From Bacteroidales bacterium (GTDB lineage: Bacteria > Bacteroidota > Bacteroidia > Bacteroidales > UBA3824), in assembly GCA_016286055.1 (NCBI GenBank), contig JAEERW010000009.1, positions 92,592-156,591 of the forward strand: a stretch of DNA of 64,000 bases, in the 5' to 3' direction. Positions 51,140-60,755 of the stretch are shown piece after piece. Every line of letters begins with the position of its first letter. The stretch's first letter is position 1. Below the pieces are notes generated by a model. The model was not told where the DNA came from. It made no database searches and saw only the letters and a list, made by a program, of their open reading frames with translations. The position numbers and the translations under genes are program-made.

Positions 51140-52885
51140 ATGAGTAACATAGAACTCTCCGAACAGGAACAAATTCGCCGTCAGTCGCTACAAAAATTGC
51201 GCGACTTGGGCATTGAGCCTTATCCGGCCGCTAAATATGAGGTAAATATACACACCGACGAATTTAAAGAAAAATTCGCAAGTCTTCAAGTTGAAGAGTA
51301 TGCCGAAGGCGAAACTCTATGCCTTGCAGGTCGTTTGATGAGCCGCCGTATCATGGGTAGCGCATCGTTTGCCGAATTGCAAGATTCAAAAGGCCGTTTG
51401 CAACTCTACCTCAATCGCGACGTTATCTGTCCCGGCGACGACAAAACTATGTACAACGATGTATTCAAAAAACTTTTGGACATTGGCGACATTATCGGCG
51501 TTAAGGGTATCGCATTCCGTACCAAAATGGGCGAACTTTCGCTCAAAGTGCAGGAACTCACTGTGTTGTGCAAATCGCTTAAACCCCTCCCGATTGTAAA
51601 AGAAAAAGACGGAAAAGTATTTGACGCATTCACCGACCCAGAGCAACGTTACCGCAAACGCTATGTAGACCTTATTGTAAACCCGCAAATAAAAGAGGTG
51701 TTTATCAAGCGTACAAAACTTATGAACACTATGCGTCAATACTTAGACAACCTTGGTTGCCTTGAGGTAGAAACCCCGATTCTTCAACCCATCTACGGCG
51801 GTGCTTCGGCTCGTCCGTTTAAAACTCACCACAATGCTCTCGACCAGACCCTCTATTTGCGTATTGCCGACGAACTTTATCTCAAACGCTTGATTGTGGG
51901 CGGTTTTGATGGTGTTTACGAATTTTCTAAGGACTTCCGCAACGAGGGTATGGACCGTTTCCACAATCCCGAGTTTACTCAAATAGAGCTTTACGTTGCT
52001 TACAAAGATTATTTCTGGATGATGGACACCGTGGAGGAGATGGTAGAAAAAGTGGCTATCGCTCTCAACGGCGACACCAAAGTAAAAGTTGGCGACAATA
52101 TCATCGACTTCAAACGTCCTTGGAAACGCTTTACAATGTTTGAGGCTATTGAGCATTTCACTGGCGTAGACATTTCGAATATGAACGAGGAGCATCTTGC
52201 CGAAACAGCCAAGAAATTTGGCGTGGAGGTAGACTCTACTATGGGCAAAGGCAAACTTATCGACGAAATTTTCGGTGAAACTTGCGAATCAAAGATTATC
52301 CAACCCACATTCATCACCGATTATCCCGTTGAAATGTCGCCCCTTACCAAAAAACACCGCTCAAAAGAGGGCTTAGTAGAACGCTTTGAGGCTATCTGCA
52401 ACGGCAAAGAACTCTGCAACGCATATTCTGAGCTCAACGACCCCGTAGACCAACGTCAACGCTTTGAAGATCAACTTCTGCTTGCAAAACGTGGCGACGA
52501 AGAGGCTATGGTGCTCGACGAAGATTTTCTCACAGCCATCGACCACGGTATGCCTCCCACAGCGGGCATCGGTATCGGTATCGACCGTCTTACTATGATT
52601 ATGACCAACAGTGAGTCTATCCAAGATGTGCTTTTCTTCCCGCAGATGAAACCCGAAAAGAAATTCGAGTACGACCCCGTGGAGGCTTACACAGCTATAG
52701 GCATTCCCGAAGAGTGGGTTTCGTTGATACAGAAACTCGGTTTTCTCAAAGTTGCAAAACTCGCTGAAGCCAAACCCGGAAAACTTTTCAACGACCTCTG
52801 CGGACTCAACAAGAAAGGCAAACTCAACCTCACCGTTCCTACTCAGGACGATGTAAAGGCATGGGTGGAGAAAGCAGCACAATAA
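51140..52885 (+). CDS. lysS: Lysyl-tRNA synthetase, class II
   Basis: Charges tRNA-Lys with lysine. The 581-residue protein has the N-terminal OB-fold anticodon-binding domain (about 55-165: [21 protein letters not shown]), class II motif 1 region, motif 2 [18 protein letters not shown] (about 271-288) and motif 3 [12 protein letters not shown] (about 476-487). After the catalytic core ends at FFPQMKPE there is an extra segment of about 75 residues with helical, HhH-like character ([18 protein letters not shown]), as seen in other Bacteroidota LysS. No clear promoter consensus is visible in the 130-bp divergent gap with gmk. A strong hairpin terminator follows. Confidence 0.97.
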   Translation: MSNIELSEQEQIRRQSLQKLRDLGIEPYPAAKYEVNIHTDEFKEKFASLQVEEYAEGETLCLAGRLMSRRIMGSASFAELQDSKGRLQLYLNRDVICPGDDKTMYNDVFKKLLDIGDIIGVKGIAFRTKMGELSLKVQELTVLCKSLKPLPIVKEKDGKVFDAFTDPEQRYRKRYVDLIVNPQIKEVFIKRTKLMNTMRQYLDNLGCLEVETPILQPIYGGASARPFKTHHNALDQTLYLRIADELYLKRLIVGGFDGVYEFSKDFRNEGMDRFHNPEFTQIELYVAYKDYFWMMDTVEEMVEKVAIALNGDTKVKVGDNIIDFKRPWKRFTMFEAIEHFTGVDISNMNEEHLAETAKKFGVEVDSTMGKGKLIDEIFGETCESKIIQPTFITDYPVEMSPLTKKHRSKEGLVERFEAICNGKELCNAYSELNDPVDQRQRFEDQLLLAKRGDEEAMVLDEDFLTAIDHGMPPTAGIGIGIDRLTMIMTNSESIQDVLFFPQMKPEKKFEYDPVEAYTAIGIPEEWVSLIQKLGFLKVAKLAEAKPGKLFNDLCGLNKKGKLNLTVPTQDDVKAWVEKAAQ

Positions 52886-52901
52886 ATAATAACTGTATAA
52901 A

Positions 52902-52937
52902 AAAAGTAGCGATGCGCCACGGCTCATCGCTACTTTT
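52902..52937. terminator. Bidirectional terminator after lysS
   Basis: Perfect 13-bp arms 52902-52914 and 52925-52937 with a 10-nt loop; A-run on one side and T-run on the other, so it works for lysS and the convergent small gene. Confidence 0.9.
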
Positions 52938-52952
52938 ATATTTTATATCCCT

Positions 52953-53168
52953 CTATTTATTATAATTACCTAATTTATTAAACTTCACCCACCAATTAAA
53001 AAAGGTGTCGTAAGTAACAAGGTTTTCACCAAACTCTTTTTCAAACGCCTCTTTTTCGGCTTCGGTGATGTTTACGCGCTTAATTTTGTAGCTCCAATCG
53101 TCGCGCACGGCGAGCGAGTAGCCGCCGAGCATAGGACTTTCTTCAAATATTTTAACGCGCTCTTTCAT
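52953..53168 (-). CDS. Small unrecognised protein (71 residues)
   Basis: Encodes 71 residues starting MKERVKIFEESPM and ending FNKLGNYNK. No signal peptide or membrane helix. A beta-hairpin-like first half (GGYSLAVRDDWSYKIKRVN) is followed by a charged helix (TEAEKEAFEKEFGE) and an aromatic end (TFFNWWVKFNK). A Shine-Dalgarno-like AAGGAAAG lies just before the ATG, rare in this window. The gene ends at a strong terminator and lies 69 bp after a tiny membrane-protein gene on the same strand. Function unknown. Confidence 0.65.
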   Translation of the reverse strand: MKERVKIFEESPMLGGYSLAVRDDWSYKIKRVNITEAEKEAFEKEFGENLVTYDTFFNWWVKFNKLGNYNK

Positions 53169-53237
53169 CTTTCCTTATAAATATTGTTCGTTTTTTGTGC
53201 AGCAACAAATGTGCCACAACGATTGTTTATTGTCAAT

Positions 53238-53387
53238 TTACCTTAACACAAAATGCAACACTACCCCAATCACAAGCAGAAACAGGGCAATGTACGACAT
53301 AATTACGCCTACACGGTGATTCATACGCCGTACAATAAGCGACGCAACCCATATCAATGCCGCAATGCAAGCGATAAGAAATACCAT
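53238..53387 (-). CDS. 49-residue two-helix membrane protein
   Basis: A short frame of 49 codons plus stop. The peptide is two hydrophobic helices (about residues 2-19 and 28-48) joined by the basic turn RRMNHRVG, with a final Arg. A consensus promoter (53415-53446) lies 28 bp upstream of the ATG, and the reading frame is free of stops across it. The helix-basic loop-helix pattern suggests a hairpin in the inner membrane with the loop in the cytoplasm. Family not recognised. Confidence 0.6.
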   Translation of the reverse strand: MVFLIACIAALIWVASLIVRRMNHRVGVIMSYIALFLLVIGVVLHFVLR

Positions 53388-53414
53388 ATTGTCAAAATGT
53401 GTGTTTATACGCCG

Positions 53415-53446
53415 CAAATGTAATGTACATTTTTATAAAACGCAAA
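53415..53446 (-). promoter_or_regulatory. Promoter of the two small genes
   Basis: On minus TTTG (53446-53443), 20 bp, TACATTTG (53422-53415). It lies in the 76-bp gap after the TonB-type receptor gene and points to the 49-codon gene. Confidence 0.6.
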
Positions 53447-53463
53447 AAAAACGAACACTTTTT

Positions 53464-55938
53464 TTAGAAATCCATGCCTCCGCCAAAGTCGTCGCCGCCG
53501 CCGTTGCCGCCGCCTTCGCCTTCGTCGGGGAGTTTTTCCTTAAAGTTGTTGATCTTGAAGTTTACGCCGATATTCCAAGAGGGTGCCTTGCGGTGACGCT
53601 CAGAATGTTCCCAGAATGTTTCGGTGTCGGTGGTAGACTTCATATTCTGAGTTTTGAAAATGTCGCGCACATTGAGCGATACCGAAATTCTCTTGTTCAT
53701 AAACGATTGACGTACCGACAATCCTGTGATAAATGTGCCTTTGTTTGACGAAATCAACGACTTATTGGCACCACGGTAACGCATATTCAACTGAATTTTG
53801 GTGTTTTTGGCAGGAACAAAAGTAAACTGCTGACGCAAACGCCACGATTTGCCATCGCGACTAAGGTCTTTGCCTTCGTAGTTGCCTCGTGTGAAATATT
53901 GTCGCATCTCCACATCTGTATTAGATGTAAACCACTTGCAGGGGTCGATGTTGAGTGTGAGACCCGCGCCAAAATCGTTGTTGGTGCAGAGGTTTTCGGG
54001 ACGAGACATCAAGATATTGTTTTCGCCCAAACGGCTAACATTCTGCATCTGCCCATCGGTGTGACGGTAGAATGTTTCCACAGCAAAAAACCATTTGGGA
54101 TAAGTTATTTGATAGTTTACCTCAAAAGCATCGCTGTAAACAGGTTTGATTTCGGGGTTGCCCATCGAACGCGAATATTCATCGCTATACGACGGATAAG
54201 GATTCAGCATACCCACCCACGGACGACGTATGCGACGCGAATAGCCCACTTGCACCGAATTGTTTTCGCCAATAGCACGTGAAATATGCAAAGTTGGGAA
54301 AAAGTCGGGACGGTCGATAGGGTAATCCTTATCGGGAGTTTTCATTAGGCGGTGAGTTTGCTCGTAACGCAATCCGGCTTGAATACCAAAGCCAAGCCAA
54401 TGAGTTGAGTATGTGGTATATACCGAAGTAATATAGCGTTCAAAATCTACCTTATTAGTAAATTCGTCGTTGAGTTGGTAATCGCCATTATTATCAAGGT
54501 CGCGCCATTGATAGTCGGTGTTTGAACTTGTAAAATCAAACTGCGCACCAGCCTCAAAACGGTTTTCATTGGGTAATGGAAGAGTGTAGTCGAGATTCAA
54601 GCGGCCACGTGTGTTGTCGCGGATATTGTCGGTGTGGTGACCTTTGTGGTCGACGTTGGCATCAGCCTTAGTTATATATTGGTCAAAATTGTCGTCGTTG
54701 TCGTTGTGGTTTCGAGATACAAAGCCGTTGAAATTGAGTTTGTGGCCCTGTCCTGCAAAATTGTGCTGATACGACATAGTGGCATTGTAATAATAAGAAT
54801 CGCCCGAGTTATCGGTGATAGAATGTACATTTTCATCGTTGAAACGGTTGCTATTCACTTTGTTAATAGTCCAGTTTTCATAATCGTTGGCACCATCGGA
54901 ATTAGAGTGAGAAAGTCCGCCTTCAACGCTAAACGATATAATATCATTATCAGTGGCATAAAAATCGAAACCAGTTTTGAGACCAGCATGCTGGAATTGG
55001 TTTTCGTGTTTGTTGGTACGGAAATTATAAATATCAATACTATCGTTGGTGTTAGCGTCAACGCTGTGAGTAATACGATTGTTGAGTCCTGTCATAGAGC
55101 CACCACGGCTGTTGTAGTGTCCTCCCACAAAATAGTTGAATTTTTGGCGGCGAAGATTGAGCAGGAAATCGCCACCATAACGGTGCTCGCTACCTGCATT
55201 GAGGTTTACCACTCCGTTAACGCCCTGTACCACATTCTTTTTGGTTACAAGGTTGATAATACCGGTTTCGCCTTCAGGGTCGTATTTAGCTGATGGATTG
55301 GTGATTATCTCAATATTTTCGATCATAGCAGCGGGAGTCTGTTTAAGTATCTCGCTTGCATCCAAAGCAGAAGGTTTACCATCGATAAGCACCTGAAAAT
55401 TGCTATTACCACGGAGCGACACATTACCATCAATGTCAACCTCAACCGAAGGCACGTTTTCGAGAGCGTCGGCAGCACTACCACCGTCGGCGGCAATATC
55501 GGTAGAAATGTTGATTACCTTGCGGTCAATCTTATAGTCGATGTGATTTTTTTTGGCAGAAACCACCACCTCGTCGAGTTCGGTACGGCTTACAGAGATT
55601 TTCAAAACACCAAGATTCTTGCGTCCGCCATTGCCAGTAACAGTGATGTCGCGGATGGTGATAGCTTCGTAGCCTATAAAGTTAGCTTGCAAGTAGTAAG
55701 TACCAGCCTTTGAAACCTCAATTTCAAAAGTACCGTCTGCCTTGGTAAGTCCGCCCGTTACAAGCGAAGCATCGTTTTGATTGTAGAGTGCCACCGAGGC
55801 GTATTCTACAGGAGAATTGTTGTCAGCATCAACGAGTTTGCCAATAATAGTCGTCTTGCCGAGAGAAGTTGCCATTGACTCAGAATGAGTGAGCATAATG
55901 GTGCATAAAAGCAACAGCATAAACAAGATTTTTTTCAT
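53464..55938 (-). CDS. TonB-dependent-receptor-like outer-membrane protein with carboxypeptidase-like N-terminal domain
   Basis: An 824-residue outer-membrane protein. Signal peptide about 1-23. Residues about 28-115 form a CarboxypepD_reg-like/CNA-B beta domain (TTIIGKLVDADNNSPVEYASVAL), then a TonB plug-type domain (AADALENVPSVEVDIDGNVSLRGNSNFQVLIDGKPSAL over 155-193) and a barrel of the OMP_b-brl_3 type to about 800. The chain ends in an unusual Gly-rich tail (GEGGGNGGGDDFGGGMDF) rather than at the last barrel strand, although it still ends in Phe. No classical TonB box is obvious. No SusD partner is adjacent, so the substrate is open: siderophore, peptide or metal are possible. Confidence 0.87.
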   Translation of the reverse strand: MKKILFMLLLLCTIMLTHSESMATSLGKTTIIGKLVDADNNSPVEYASVALYNQNDASLVTGGLTKADGTFEIEVSKAGTYYLQANFIGYEAITIRDITVTGNGGRKNLGVLKISVSRTELDEVVVSAKKNHIDYKIDRKVINISTDIAADGGSAADALENVPSVEVDIDGNVSLRGNSNFQVLIDGKPSALDASEILKQTPAAMIENIEIITNPSAKYDPEGETGIINLVTKKNVVQGVNGVVNLNAGSEHRYGGDFLLNLRRQKFNYFVGGHYNSRGGSMTGLNNRITHSVDANTNDSIDIYNFRTNKHENQFQHAGLKTGFDFYATDNDIISFSVEGGLSHSNSDGANDYENWTINKVNSNRFNDENVHSITDNSGDSYYYNATMSYQHNFAGQGHKLNFNGFVSRNHNDNDDNFDQYITKADANVDHKGHHTDNIRDNTRGRLNLDYTLPLPNENRFEAGAQFDFTSSNTDYQWRDLDNNGDYQLNDEFTNKVDFERYITSVYTTYSTHWLGFGIQAGLRYEQTHRLMKTPDKDYPIDRPDFFPTLHISRAIGENNSVQVGYSRRIRRPWVGMLNPYPSYSDEYSRSMGNPEIKPVYSDAFEVNYQITYPKWFFAVETFYRHTDGQMQNVSRLGENNILMSRPENLCTNNDFGAGLTLNIDPCKWFTSNTDVEMRQYFTRGNYEGKDLSRDGKSWRLRQQFTFVPAKNTKIQLNMRYRGANKSLISSNKGTFITGLSVRQSFMNKRISVSLNVRDIFKTQNMKSTTDTETFWEHSERHRKAPSWNIGVNFKINNFKEKLPDEGEGGGNGGGDDFGGGMDF

Positions 55939-56108
55939 GATAGAGTATAAAAAATGTGAATAATCAAATCTTTTCTTTCTTTAACCGAAATAATTGACTA
56001 TTACAAAGAAAGATGGTTTAATTACTCAATTGTTAAAATATCTAAACAAAACACTATTAAACGATTAAACATACTGAAAGACAAAATTATTAAAGTGAAC
56101 TTAAAATT

Positions 56109-56139
56109 TTTGTTATCACAAAATAATTTAATAATATTG
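56109..56139 (+). promoter_or_regulatory. Promoter of the TPR gene
   Basis: TTTG (56109-56112), 19 bp, TAATATTG (56132-56139): one mismatch to TAnnTTTG, 33 bp before the ATG. The rest of the 234-bp divergent region holds no gene. Confidence 0.6.
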
Positions 56140-56172
56140 CAGTGAATTTAAAACCATAAATCAAATTGAATT

Positions 56173-56847
56173 ATGAAACGAATACTCACGTTAGCATTAA
56201 CATTAGGAGTCACCACAGCCGTAATAGCACAAGAAGACGCAACATCATTGCGCAAAACAGCCACAGAACAGGCTAAGACAGGCGAATATGCCGCCGCTGT
56301 TACTAACTTTGCCAAAGCAATAAGTATCCAAGAGGCAGCAGGAGTAACAGATACCGCCCTATATTTCAACGCCGCCGTTAGCGCCTACAAAGGCAAGGAT
56401 TATAAGAATGGTGCCAAATATTTCGACAAGTGTATTCAACTTGGTTACGAAAAAGAAAAATGCTACAAGTTTGGTGGTGCATGTCTTCAAAATATTGAAG
56501 ATTACGCACAATTACAATCTACCATGACCAAAGCCATCGAGGAGTTTCCAGCAAACACCACATTCAAACAGATGCTAAGCACATCGTATGTGGGACAAGC
56601 AAAACCAAAACTCGACGAGGCCAACACCATTATTAAAAACGCTGAGCCCCTCAAAAACAGCGATGTAGAAAAATACAATGCAGAAATTGCGAAAGCAAAA
56701 CAAGTTTTTTCAGAAATTCTGCCCACAGTGGAACTGGCTTACAAAACAAACCCCGAAAACAAATCTGCTATTCAATTATTATCGGTGCTCTACGGCAACC
56801 TTGGCGAAACAGCCAAAGCCAACGAAATGAAAGCCAAACTCAAATAA
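56173..56847 (+). CDS. Exported TPR-repeat protein
   Basis: A 224-residue protein with a signal peptide (about 1-19, AVIAQ) and no lipobox cysteine. Tetratricopeptide-like helix pairs run from about residue 22 to the end: KTGEYAAAVTNFAKAISI, ALYFNAAVSAYKGKDYKNGAKYFDKCIQLG, and KSAIQLLSVLYGNLGETAKANEMKAKL. It would be a periplasmic scaffold. It stands alone with its own promoter and ends only 3 bp before the stop of the convergent hemH. Confidence 0.85.
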   Translation: MKRILTLALTLGVTTAVIAQEDATSLRKTATEQAKTGEYAAAVTNFAKAISIQEAAGVTDTALYFNAAVSAYKGKDYKNGAKYFDKCIQLGYEKEKCYKFGGACLQNIEDYAQLQSTMTKAIEEFPANTTFKQMLSTSYVGQAKPKLDEANTIIKNAEPLKNSDVEKYNAEIAKAKQVFSEILPTVELAYKTNPENKSAIQLLSVLYGNLGETAKANEMKAKLK

Positions 56848-56850
56848 GCT

Positions 56851-57828
56851 TTAAAACTCACTCTTACACAGAATCTTAAAAAAGCCGTCAACCCACGAGT
56901 CATCGTCGTTGAGGCATGGAACATAACAAAACTCCCCTCCGCCATTGCTCATAAACAATTGGCGGAGGTTTTTATTTATTTCCACCACTGTTTCAAGACA
57001 ATCTACTGTAAACGAGGGAGCAACAACAGCTAATTTTTTAACGCCCTCGGAGGCAAGATTTTTAACAACTTCGTCGGAAAAGGGGCTCGACCAATTGTCG
57101 TGCATACGGCTTTGAAACGATGTAACAGCCTTATGTTCAGGAATATTGAGGCTTTCACACAATAGTTTTGTAGTTTCATGACACTGTGTTACATACAAAC
57201 AATGAGCATCTGGCACTCCGTGATAACTGAACAGATATTTGTCGTAAACCACATCACCAAGAGAACGTTGAATCAACGCCGACAAACTGTCGATATAATA
57301 AGGTGAGGAATAAAACGGCGGCAGCACCGAAATACACGGAAACGAGGCTTTGCCACGGAAAAACGAATAAACCTCGTCGATAATATTCACAGTGGTGCTT
57401 TCTGCATAATGCGGAAACATCGGAACCACCATAAGTTGCGAGTAGCCAAGTGCAAGAATCTCTGCAAGAGTATCTTTGATAAGGTTTGTTCCGGCGGTCA
57501 TACCAACAAAAACATCGGCACGGGTGCTGAGTTTGCGCTGCACCTTGTCGGCAAAACGTCGAGTGATAGCCAAGAGCGGCATTTCGCCATTGTCCAAAGG
57601 AAGTTGGGCATAAAGAGCCGCCGATTTTGGTGCGCGTAATGGTGCTATAATACAGTTGACCAATATCTTACGTCCAAAAGGATTCATAGTCATTACGTGA
57701 CGGTTGTCGAGCAACTGACGCAGATAACGACGCACATCGCCCACCTTGGCACTCTTAGGCGTGCCGTAGTTGGCAATCAATAGGGCAATGTCGGAATGGC
57801 GTTTACGGGTCTCTGATTTCTGTTGCAT
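56851..57828 (-). CDS. hemH: Ferrochelatase
   Basis: Inserts ferrous iron into protoporphyrin IX (or coproporphyrin III). The 325-residue protein has LLIANYGTPKSAKVGDV at the N-terminus, the catalytic histidine in LFSYHGVPDAH (about residues 195-205), and the C-terminal SFTVDCLETVVEINKN (about 280-295) with the conserved Glu. It lies 6 bp after hemG, so the last two steps of protoheme synthesis are one operon. Confidence 0.95.
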   Translation of the reverse strand: MQQKSETRKRHSDIALLIANYGTPKSAKVGDVRRYLRQLLDNRHVMTMNPFGRKILVNCIIAPLRAPKSAALYAQLPLDNGEMPLLAITRRFADKVQRKLSTRADVFVGMTAGTNLIKDTLAEILALGYSQLMVVPMFPHYAESTTVNIIDEVYSFFRGKASFPCISVLPPFYSSPYYIDSLSALIQRSLGDVVYDKYLFSYHGVPDAHCLYVTQCHETTKLLCESLNIPEHKAVTSFQSRMHDNWSSPFSDEVVKNLASEGVKKLAVVAPSFTVDCLETVVEINKNLRQLFMSNGGGEFCYVPCLNDDDSWVDGFFKILCKSEF

Positions 57829-57834
57829 AACACA

Positions 57835-59235
57835 CTATATTTTAGCCTTTTCGGCAAGTTGAACACCTTGCTTTATGCGGTCGGACATACCTATGCCGCC
57901 TATCATATTGCCGCCGATGATTAATCCCGGAAACTGTTTTTCAATTTTTTCGATAGCGTTGATGCGCTGCTCGGTATCCGCCTGATACTGCGGAATAGCA
58001 TTGTGATGGCGCATTATCTTAAACATTTCGGGTTCAAACTCTTTGATTTTATAAATTTGCGAAAGTTCCTCAGCCACAATCTTTTTGATTTCGGTATCAG
58101 AAAGGTCGAGATAATCCAAATGCCTCATTCCTCCCATAAACACAGCCAAAAGTGCGCCGTCTTTGGGTGCGCGGTTTTTAAAAAGGGTAGACATATATAG
58201 CACGCCGAGAATCTTGCGGTTCTCTTTTTGCGGCACAAGGCAGCCGAAACCGTCGAGAGGTGTGCCCTGCCATTTTTCAAAACCCAAGGCGCACTCCACC
58301 ACCGACGAATATTTCAATGCGGAAATCACCTTTTTATCCTCATCGTCTACAAAGGGAAACAAATCAGCAAAAGCGTATGCTCCAGCGGTATTTACAACGC
58401 GGCGGCATTTGATAGTGCTGCGTTCGCCTTTTTTTATAAAAGAAATTTCAAATCCACTTTCGGTTTTTGTCACCACAGCCCTTTGCGCCGAAAGGATAAA
58501 CTTATCCTCTCCTACCCTATTGTAGATACCGTAAGCAAGGTTTGAAAGACCGTCGTCGGCAGAAAATGTCTCGCGGGTAACTTTTTTTAAATCAGGATTT
58601 TGCTCCTTCTCTTTTTTCCTTACCTTGCCAATCTTCATCGAGCCTCCTATAAGGCTGCCATAATTTTGCTCAAGGTTGTAGAGTTTAGGAAAAGCATATT
58701 TGGTAACAAGCATACCCGGGTCGCCGGCATATACACCTGATATAAAAGGATTTATGGCATAATCAAGAAAACTCTGCCCCATACGCCTTACCACAAATTG
58801 GGCAAGAGTTTCGTTTGGGTTGGTGCCACGTTTTCTAAAAGGCTCGCCAAGTAATCGAAGTTTGTCTTTAAAAGTAAACAACTTGGTGGTGATACCCTTG
58901 CCCACACCCATAGGCATAATATTTGGTTTTCCGCCCTTAATGATAAAGCGTTTTTTGGCGGCAGTGGAAGCCTTTTCGAGAGCATAATCAGCTGTAAGCG
59001 ATTTTTCGCCGTGGAGCTGCTCAAAAAGTTTTACAGCCTCGAGCGAGCCGAGCACGCCAGTGTTAGGACCGGTTTCATATACAAAATCGCCGCATTTTTG
59101 GGTGTGCATCACGCCGCCCGGATAGTCGCGGTTGTCGACAACTAAAAAATTTTGATCATTTTGGTTAAGATAAAACGCTGTAGTTAAGCCCGTTATACCC
59201 GCACCAATAATAACAGTATCAGTAGAATATTCCAT
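57835..59235 (-). CDS. hemG: Protoporphyrinogen oxidase (HemY-type, FAD)
   Basis: Oxidises protoporphyrinogen IX (or coproporphyrinogen III) with FAD and oxygen-type acceptor. The 466-residue flavoprotein starts with the dinucleotide-binding VIIGAGITGLTTAFYL, has VVDNRDYPGGVMH, GPNTG, and the C-terminal FAD contact GNMIGGIGMSDRIKQG (about 445-460). Start: ATG 59235, as the -7 promoter element at 59257-59264 lies inside the longer frame. hemH follows. Bacteroidota usually name this gene hemG although the fold is HemY. Confidence 0.93.
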   Translation of the reverse strand: MEYSTDTVIIGAGITGLTTAFYLNQNDQNFLVVDNRDYPGGVMHTQKCGDFVYETGPNTGVLGSLEAVKLFEQLHGEKSLTADYALEKASTAAKKRFIIKGGKPNIMPMGVGKGITTKLFTFKDKLRLLGEPFRKRGTNPNETLAQFVVRRMGQSFLDYAINPFISGVYAGDPGMLVTKYAFPKLYNLEQNYGSLIGGSMKIGKVRKKEKEQNPDLKKVTRETFSADDGLSNLAYGIYNRVGEDKFILSAQRAVVTKTESGFEISFIKKGERSTIKCRRVVNTAGAYAFADLFPFVDDEDKKVISALKYSSVVECALGFEKWQGTPLDGFGCLVPQKENRKILGVLYMSTLFKNRAPKDGALLAVFMGGMRHLDYLDLSDTEIKKIVAEELSQIYKIKEFEPEMFKIMRHHNAIPQYQADTEQRINAIEKIEKQFPGLIIGGNMIGGIGMSDRIKQGVQLAEKAKI

Positions 59236-59256
59236 TACGTCATTTATTTTGGTGCG

Positions 59257-59264
59257 CAAAGATA
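59257..59264 (-). promoter_or_regulatory. -7 element of hemG-hemH
   Basis: On minus TATCTTTG matches TAnnTTTG, 22 bp before the ATG. Its upstream sequence is the T-run and hairpin of the preceding terminator, so no independent -33 box is present. Confidence 0.6.
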
Positions 59265-59296
59265 ATAAAAAAAGGGACGCGGCGAGTCACGTCCCT
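59265..59296 (-). terminator. Terminator of the surface-protein/OmpA operon
   Basis: Arms AGGGACG (59273-59279) and CGTCCCT (59290-59296), 7 bp, with a 10-nt loop; on minus it is followed by a T7 run that merges with the hemG promoter. Confidence 0.82.
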
Positions 59297-59313
59297 ATAT
59301 TATAAAATCATTA

Positions 59314-60738
59314 TCATTCTGCCAATTCCAATATCATAAACTCAACCCTTCGGTTAATTTCGCGCTGCTGCGGTGTGGCGTTTTTGTTGAGGGGACGGCT
59401 TTCGCCATAGCCTACAGGCACTATGCGCTTGCGCTCCACGCCGTGACTTACAAGATAGTTTACCACAGTGTTAGCGCGGCGTTTTGATAGCTGAAGGTTG
59501 TAAGCATCAGAGCCCACATTGTCGGTATGAGCCGAAACCTCAAGTTTAGTAACGTCGGGATTCTCAATCATAAACACCACCACGGTATCCATAATGGTGT
59601 TGACATCGCTCTTGAGGCGGTCGCTGTTGGTTTCAAACAGAATAGGTGCGCCAATAGGGTCGCCAACCTTTTTGCGGCGGAGCTGTTTCGACATATCAAG
59701 AGCGTTGTTGGCGTATGCGTAATCCTCGGGCATAATGTTGATGCCAAAGTCGTCGGCGCTACGGTCGACTTTTTCTTCCTCTACAGGAAGCTCAATGATG
59801 TCGATTGCATCTGCAATATAAAGAGGTTCGATAAACACATCCACAAAATCGGGAGCTGCCACAGGTTTGATTTTTGGCACAAGGCGGTAGCGGATGCCCA
59901 CTGTGGCAGATATGTTGGCGAGTTTTACACCGTCGCAGAGGGCAGATTGTGTAACGCCGACGTATGAGCGGGTATCTTCGTCAAAAAGTTTTTCCACTTT
60001 CTGATTCTGAAGGTCTGAAAAACGGAATGCACCCGAAATGCCAATTGCAAGGTCTAACTTATCGTTGATGGCGTAGTATGCCTTTGCCTCACCGCCAAAG
60101 CCTATCGAAACAGACTTAAAATCGGGTGTGCCGCTAAAACCAAAAAAATTGGTGAGTCCGTGCGCTGGCACGTCAGACACTGTCTGTTGATAATACGGGT
60201 ATTCTGCCACAACGCCGATATTTCCCGAATTGTTTTTAAATTTTTTCGACGCAATGGTGCTTACAATCACATTTAAACCAGCTCCAAAGCTCCATTTGTC
60301 GTTAATCGGACGCTGATAATACACGCCGATAGGAATATCAAGAGCCGAAGCGGTGATTTTTTCCTCCACATCGGTGAATGCGGTGTGATAGTTACGCTCT
60401 TTGTGCTCAGAAAGTATCGAGGCGTCGGTGCCAGAGTGTTCGTCTTGATTGTAGTTCATTGTGGCTTTGGCAGCAAAGGTGTTGAAACCTGCGCCAATGC
60501 CTATGCCCCAGTTTTGGTTAAAGAAATGACGGTAGCCTACTTGTGCGCCAAATCCAAATCCAGGTTTCTTGTCGGCATTGTCGGCCTTGAAGGCTACGGA
60601 GTGCAGTCCTCCGCCGAGGTCGAAAGTGAGGTAGTTGATACCTTTGGTTTTCGGAGTTTGTTCGTCTTGCAAATCTTGTGCGCTTAGCGGCAGGGCGCAC
60701 ACCATTAATAATGCCGCTGATATAATGTGCTTAATCAT
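59314..60738 (-). CDS. OmpA-family outer-membrane protein
   Basis: A 474-residue exported protein (signal peptide about 1-20, LPLSAQ). Residues about 30-290 form a barrel-like domain with repeated Gly/aromatic strands (FGFGAQVGYRHFF, IGIGAGFNTFA, SFGAGLNVIVS). A linker with acidic residues follows (PVEEEKVDRSADDFG), then an OmpA C-terminal peptidoglycan-binding domain about 355-474: ILFETNSDRLKSD, HTDNVGSDAYNLQLSKRRA and VGYGESRPLN. It anchors the outer membrane to the cell wall. It starts 17 bp after the BspA-like gene in one operon. Confidence 0.92.
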   Translation of the reverse strand: MIKHIISAALLMVCALPLSAQDLQDEQTPKTKGINYLTFDLGGGLHSVAFKADNADKKPGFGFGAQVGYRHFFNQNWGIGIGAGFNTFAAKATMNYNQDEHSGTDASILSEHKERNYHTAFTDVEEKITASALDIPIGVYYQRPINDKWSFGAGLNVIVSTIASKKFKNNSGNIGVVAEYPYYQQTVSDVPAHGLTNFFGFSGTPDFKSVSIGFGGEAKAYYAINDKLDLAIGISGAFRFSDLQNQKVEKLFDEDTRSYVGVTQSALCDGVKLANISATVGIRYRLVPKIKPVAAPDFVDVFIEPLYIADAIDIIELPVEEEKVDRSADDFGINIMPEDYAYANNALDMSKQLRRKKVGDPIGAPILFETNSDRLKSDVNTIMDTVVVFMIENPDVTKLEVSAHTDNVGSDAYNLQLSKRRANTVVNYLVSHGVERKRIVPVGYGESRPLNKNATPQQREINRRVEFMILELAE

Positions 60739-60755
60739 AATAGTCTTATAGGTTT

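Noticed and set aside
54634..55293. 219-codon plus-strand frame opposite the TonB-type receptor
   Set aside because: Val/Ile-repetitive antisense translation of the barrel-coding strand, without motif or start signal.
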